Source of the DNA: JAYREN01 sp963663375
GTDB lineage: Bacteria; Acidobacteriota; Holophagae; Holophagales; Holophagaceae
Direction: 5' to 3'
Assembly (NCBI GenBank): GCA_963663375.1
Contig: OY760195.1
Coordinates: forward strand, 1,302,001-1,366,000
Length of the DNA stretch: 64,000 bases
The position numbers and the translations under genes were made by a program. Shown here one piece after another: positions 61,852 through 64,000 of the stretch. The notes beneath the pieces were generated by a model, which was not told the origin of the DNA, ran no database searches, and worked only from the letters and a program-made list of their open reading frames with translations. The stretch's first letter is position 1; the number at the start of each line of letters is the position of its first letter.

Positions 61852-62790
61852 ATGACCCCCCAAGAAATCCGCGCCATCCATGACCTGCCCATTCCCGAAC
61901 TGCTCTTCCGAGCCCAAGGCGTTCACCGCCAGCACTGGAACCCCGAAGAGATCCAGTTCTGCACTCTGGATTCCATCAAGACCGGTGCCTGCCCAGAAGA
62001 CTGCGCCTACTGTCCCCAGAGTGCCCGCTACGACACAGGCCTGAAGGTCGAGCCCTTGAAGGATGTGCAATCAGTGTTAAAGGGCGCCGCCGAGGCCAAG
62101 GCCAACGGCTCCACTCGCTACTGCATGGGCGCCGCCTGGCGGGAGGTGCGGGACGACAGGAACTTCGACGCCGTGCTGGAGATGGTGCATGGCGTGGCCA
62201 GCATGGGCATGGAGGTCTGCGTGACCCTTGGCATGCTCAAGGTGGATCAGGCCAAGCGCCTGAAGGACGCGGGCTGCAAGGTCTACAACCACAACATCGA
62301 CAGCAGCAAGGATTTTTACGAAACCATCATCAGCACCCGCAAGTTCGACGAGCGCCTGGAGACCATCGACGCCGTGCGCCAGGCGGGCCTGGAAGTCTGT
62401 TGCGGCGGCATCGTGGGCATGGGCGAAACCATCGACCACCGCATCCACTTCCTTCAGGAATTGACTGAGATGGACCCTGTGCCCGAGAGCATTCCCATCA
62501 ATCACCTGGTGCCCGTGGAAGGCACGCCCCTGGCAGATCTGCCGCCGGTGCCGCCCCTGGAGTTCATCCGCATGATCGCCACGGCGCGCATCCTCTTTCC
62601 CAAGAGCCGCATCCGCCTGAGCGCGGGCCGCACGTCCATGAGCGACGAGATGCAGGCCCTGGCCTTCTTCGCAGGCGCCAACAGCCTCTTCACCGGCGAG
62701 AAACTCCTCACCACCCCCAACCCCGGCGAGAGCCACGATCATCGCCTGATGGAAGCACTGGGAATGAGGGTGGAGGGCGCGAGGGCCTGA
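61852..62790 (+). CDS. bioB: Biotin synthase
   Basis: A 312-residue radical-SAM enzyme that inserts sulfur into dethiobiotin. The CxxxCxxC cluster is at C47, C51 and C54 (GACPEDCAYCPQS). Other family motifs are VKVYNHNIDSSKDFY-type (KVYNHNIDSSKDF), GGIVGMGET, PINHLVPVEGTPL and RLSAGRTSMSDE (Arg ligand of the [2Fe-2S] cluster). ATG 61852 (AAAGGCCTC upstream) gives the normal family length. No BirA site or other bio genes are adjacent. Confidence 0.96.
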   Translation: MTPQEIRAIHDLPIPELLFRAQGVHRQHWNPEEIQFCTLDSIKTGACPEDCAYCPQSARYDTGLKVEPLKDVQSVLKGAAEAKANGSTRYCMGAAWREVRDDRNFDAVLEMVHGVASMGMEVCVTLGMLKVDQAKRLKDAGCKVYNHNIDSSKDFYETIISTRKFDERLETIDAVRQAGLEVCCGGIVGMGETIDHRIHFLQELTEMDPVPESIPINHLVPVEGTPLADLPPVPPLEFIRMIATARILFPKSRIRLSAGRTSMSDEMQALAFFAGANSLFTGEKLLTTPNPGESHDHRLMEALGMRVEGARA

Positions 62791-62817
62791 TCCGGTTTCG
62801 CGTTCCAAGAACTGCTG

Positions 62818-62935
62818 AACCACCGAGTGCGCAGAGAAGAAGCGAGGGCGCAGAGAACAGCAGGAAGCGGGAAGGGAATTCTCTTCTCGGTGACCTCTGT
62901 ATTTCCTCTGCACCCTCTTGTCGTTCTTTAGAGAA
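62818..62935. repeat. GC-rich intergenic repeat between bioB and glnA
   Basis: CACCGAGTGCGCAGAGAAG... and, inverted, ...CTTCTCGGTGACCTCTG..., with further CGCAGAG / CTCTGCAC units, form an imperfect palindromic array. It looks like the dispersed CACAGAG/CACGGAG-type elements common between convergent bacterial genes. Possibly a terminator region for both genes. Confidence 0.5.
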
Positions 62936-62947
62936 GCAAGTGCGGGA

Positions 62948-64000
62948 TCAGAACTGGTTCCAGAGATATTGGTTGGTAACTTCGTGGTGGAACTGCACTT
63001 CGCAGGCCTTCACCACCGTGCCCAGGGCCTTGGGGCAGCGTTCGGCCTGGGCCAGCTTCAGCTCGGCGTACTTCGCGTGGACGTCTTCGCCCAGGACCTC
63101 CGCCAGGAAACGGCTGCCCTTGAAGAGGCGGATGGCGTCGAAGATGTTGTCGGGCAGAAAGCGAGTGCGGGGGCGCTTGCTGTCATCGGCCTCGACGATG
63201 GGGCCCTCGAGCCCCGTGCGGAGCAGAGTGTAGAGGTTCAGGTAGGGATTGGTGTCAGGGCCAACGCTGCGCACTTCTACCCGGGCGGACTTGGGATTGC
63301 CCAGGGGAATGCGCACCATGGAACCCCGATCCGTGGGGCTCACCTTGATCTGGTTGGGGGCCTCGAAATGGGGGTCCAGGCGCCGGTAGGCATTCACGGA
63401 AGGGTTCGCCACCAGGCAGAGTTCCTGGGCATTGGAGAGGATCCGGTTGACGAAGTCCCAGGCCATGGAGCTTAGGCCCTCCTTGCCATCCTTCTTGTAG
63501 AAGAGGTTCTTGCCCTTCTTGGCCAGGCTCAGGTTGGTGTGCATTCCGTTGCCGTTCACCCCCGCCACGGGCTTGGGCAGGAAGCTGGCGGTGAGTCCCA
63601 TCTGGGCGGCCACCTGGCGGCTCAGCAGCTTGTAGATCTGCACCTGATCGGCGGCCATGAGGGCCTCGCTGTAGCTGAAGTTCATTTCGAACTGGCTGGG
63701 CGCCACCTCGGGGTGGTCCTTCTCGTTGAGGAAACCCATGGCGCGCTGGGCCTCGGCGGCGGTGTCGATGAACTGGCGCAGGGCGTCGCCGGGCAGGCTG
63801 TGGTAGTAGCCGCCGGTGCTGATGAACTCGAAGCGACCCACCTCGTGGTAGTGCCGCTCCGCTTCCAGTCCCTTGAAGAGGAAGCCTTCCACTTCGTGGG
63901 CGGCGTGGCAGACGAGGCCTTCCTTCTCGTACAGCTCATCCGCGTAGGCCTTGAGGCGCGCGCGCATGTCGCCCTCGTAGGGCGTGCCGTCCTGGTTCTG
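62948..64000 (-). CDS. glnA: Glutamine synthetase, N-terminus beyond the window
   Basis: The last 350 residues of a type I glutamine synthetase (glutamate + NH3 + ATP to glutamine). Visible are FEMNFSYSEALMAADQ, the glutamate/ATP-binding GVNGNGMHTNLSL, LCLVANPSVNAYRRLDPHFEAPNQIKVSPTDRGSMVRIPLGNPKSARVEVRSVGPDTNPYLNLYTLL. The frame is open to position 64000, so the start and N-terminal beta-grasp domain are missing. With amt 4 kb away it is part of the nitrogen assimilation genes of the region. Confidence 0.93.
   Translation of the reverse strand, partial: QNQDGTPYEGDMRARLKAYADELYEKEGLVCHAAHEVEGFLFKGLEAERHYHEVGRFEFISTGGYYHSLPGDALRQFIDTAAEAQRAMGFLNEKDHPEVAPSQFEMNFSYSEALMAADQVQIYKLLSRQVAAQMGLTASFLPKPVAGVNGNGMHTNLSLAKKGKNLFYKKDGKEGLSSMAWDFVNRILSNAQELCLVANPSVNAYRRLDPHFEAPNQIKVSPTDRGSMVRIPLGNPKSARVEVRSVGPDTNPYLNLYTLLRTGLEGPIVEADDSKRPRTRFLPDNIFDAIRLFKGSRFLAEVLGEDVHAKYAELKLAQAERCPKALGTVVKACEVQFHHEVTNQYLWNQF

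Overview
The window is GC-rich (roughly 60-65% by eye), densely packed bacterial chromosome. Gene content suggests an Acidobacteriota of the Holophagae type (Geothrix/Holophaga-like): a heme-c chemoreceptor, a fused E1 alpha/beta dehydrogenase, CheB-CheR-PAS proteins, KdpFABC-DE, PilT and stress-island small proteins. This placement is inference from gene content; there is no rRNA in the window. No tRNA, CRISPR array, insertion sequence or prophage was seen.

Layout. 1-12 kb (all minus strand): an envelope/stress island with a phospholipase D-type lipoprotein whose signal peptide is frame-shifted, an OmpA protein, YtxH, DUF948, a 49-residue lmo0937-type membrane protein, a triple-BON protein, a hybrid kinase whose receiver lacks its phospho-aspartate, a CheB-CheR-PAS fusion, an eRF1-like protein and a YXWGXW protein. 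12-16 kb: a large multi-PAS hybrid kinase followed by a receiver plus degraded cyclase-like protein that seems to start at ATT. 16-20.7 kb: a tight operon of V4R sigma-54 activator, PIG-L deacetylase, GT4 glycosyltransferase and GH100-like glycosidase. 20.8-22.4 kb (plus): two small unknown genes and an AI-2E family permease. 22.9-27.5 kb (minus): CheZ-like phosphatase, Lys-rich exported protein, pfkA, manC (preceded by a decayed copy of its own start region), a membrane/coiled-coil protein, a cupin and a LolA/RseB-like protein.

27.7-38 kb (plus): thiC, then a complete kdp locus with a nested direct-repeat operator, a coupled 20-residue leader ORF, an unusual 62-residue membrane protein, then kdpF-A-B-C-D-E. 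38-49.4 kb is core metabolism and translation: pilT, typA, a YdcF-like protein, rpsT, argS, pyrG, a DUF4126 protein and tkt with a coupled HETGH protein. 50-52.8 kb: a heme-c MCP with a sigma-28-like promoter, a 47-bp perfect hairpin and an alpha/beta hydrolase. 52.8-59 kb: fused E1 alpha/beta, a beta-hydroxyacid dehydrogenase fused to a LytTR DNA-binding domain, a porin-like barrel and Amt. 59.2-61.8 kb: a second KdpD/KdpE-like pair without the KdpD ATP-binding domain, divergent from amt. The window ends with bioB and the 3' part of a glutamine synthetase gene.

The most unusual item is the dehydrogenase-LytTR fusion at 55070-56566, which looks like a metabolic enzyme converted into, or doubling as, a DNA-binding regulator next to an oxo-acid dehydrogenase gene. 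Signalling genes (five histidine kinases, a CheB-CheR fusion, an MCP, a CheZ-like protein, a sigma-54 activator) are strongly represented.
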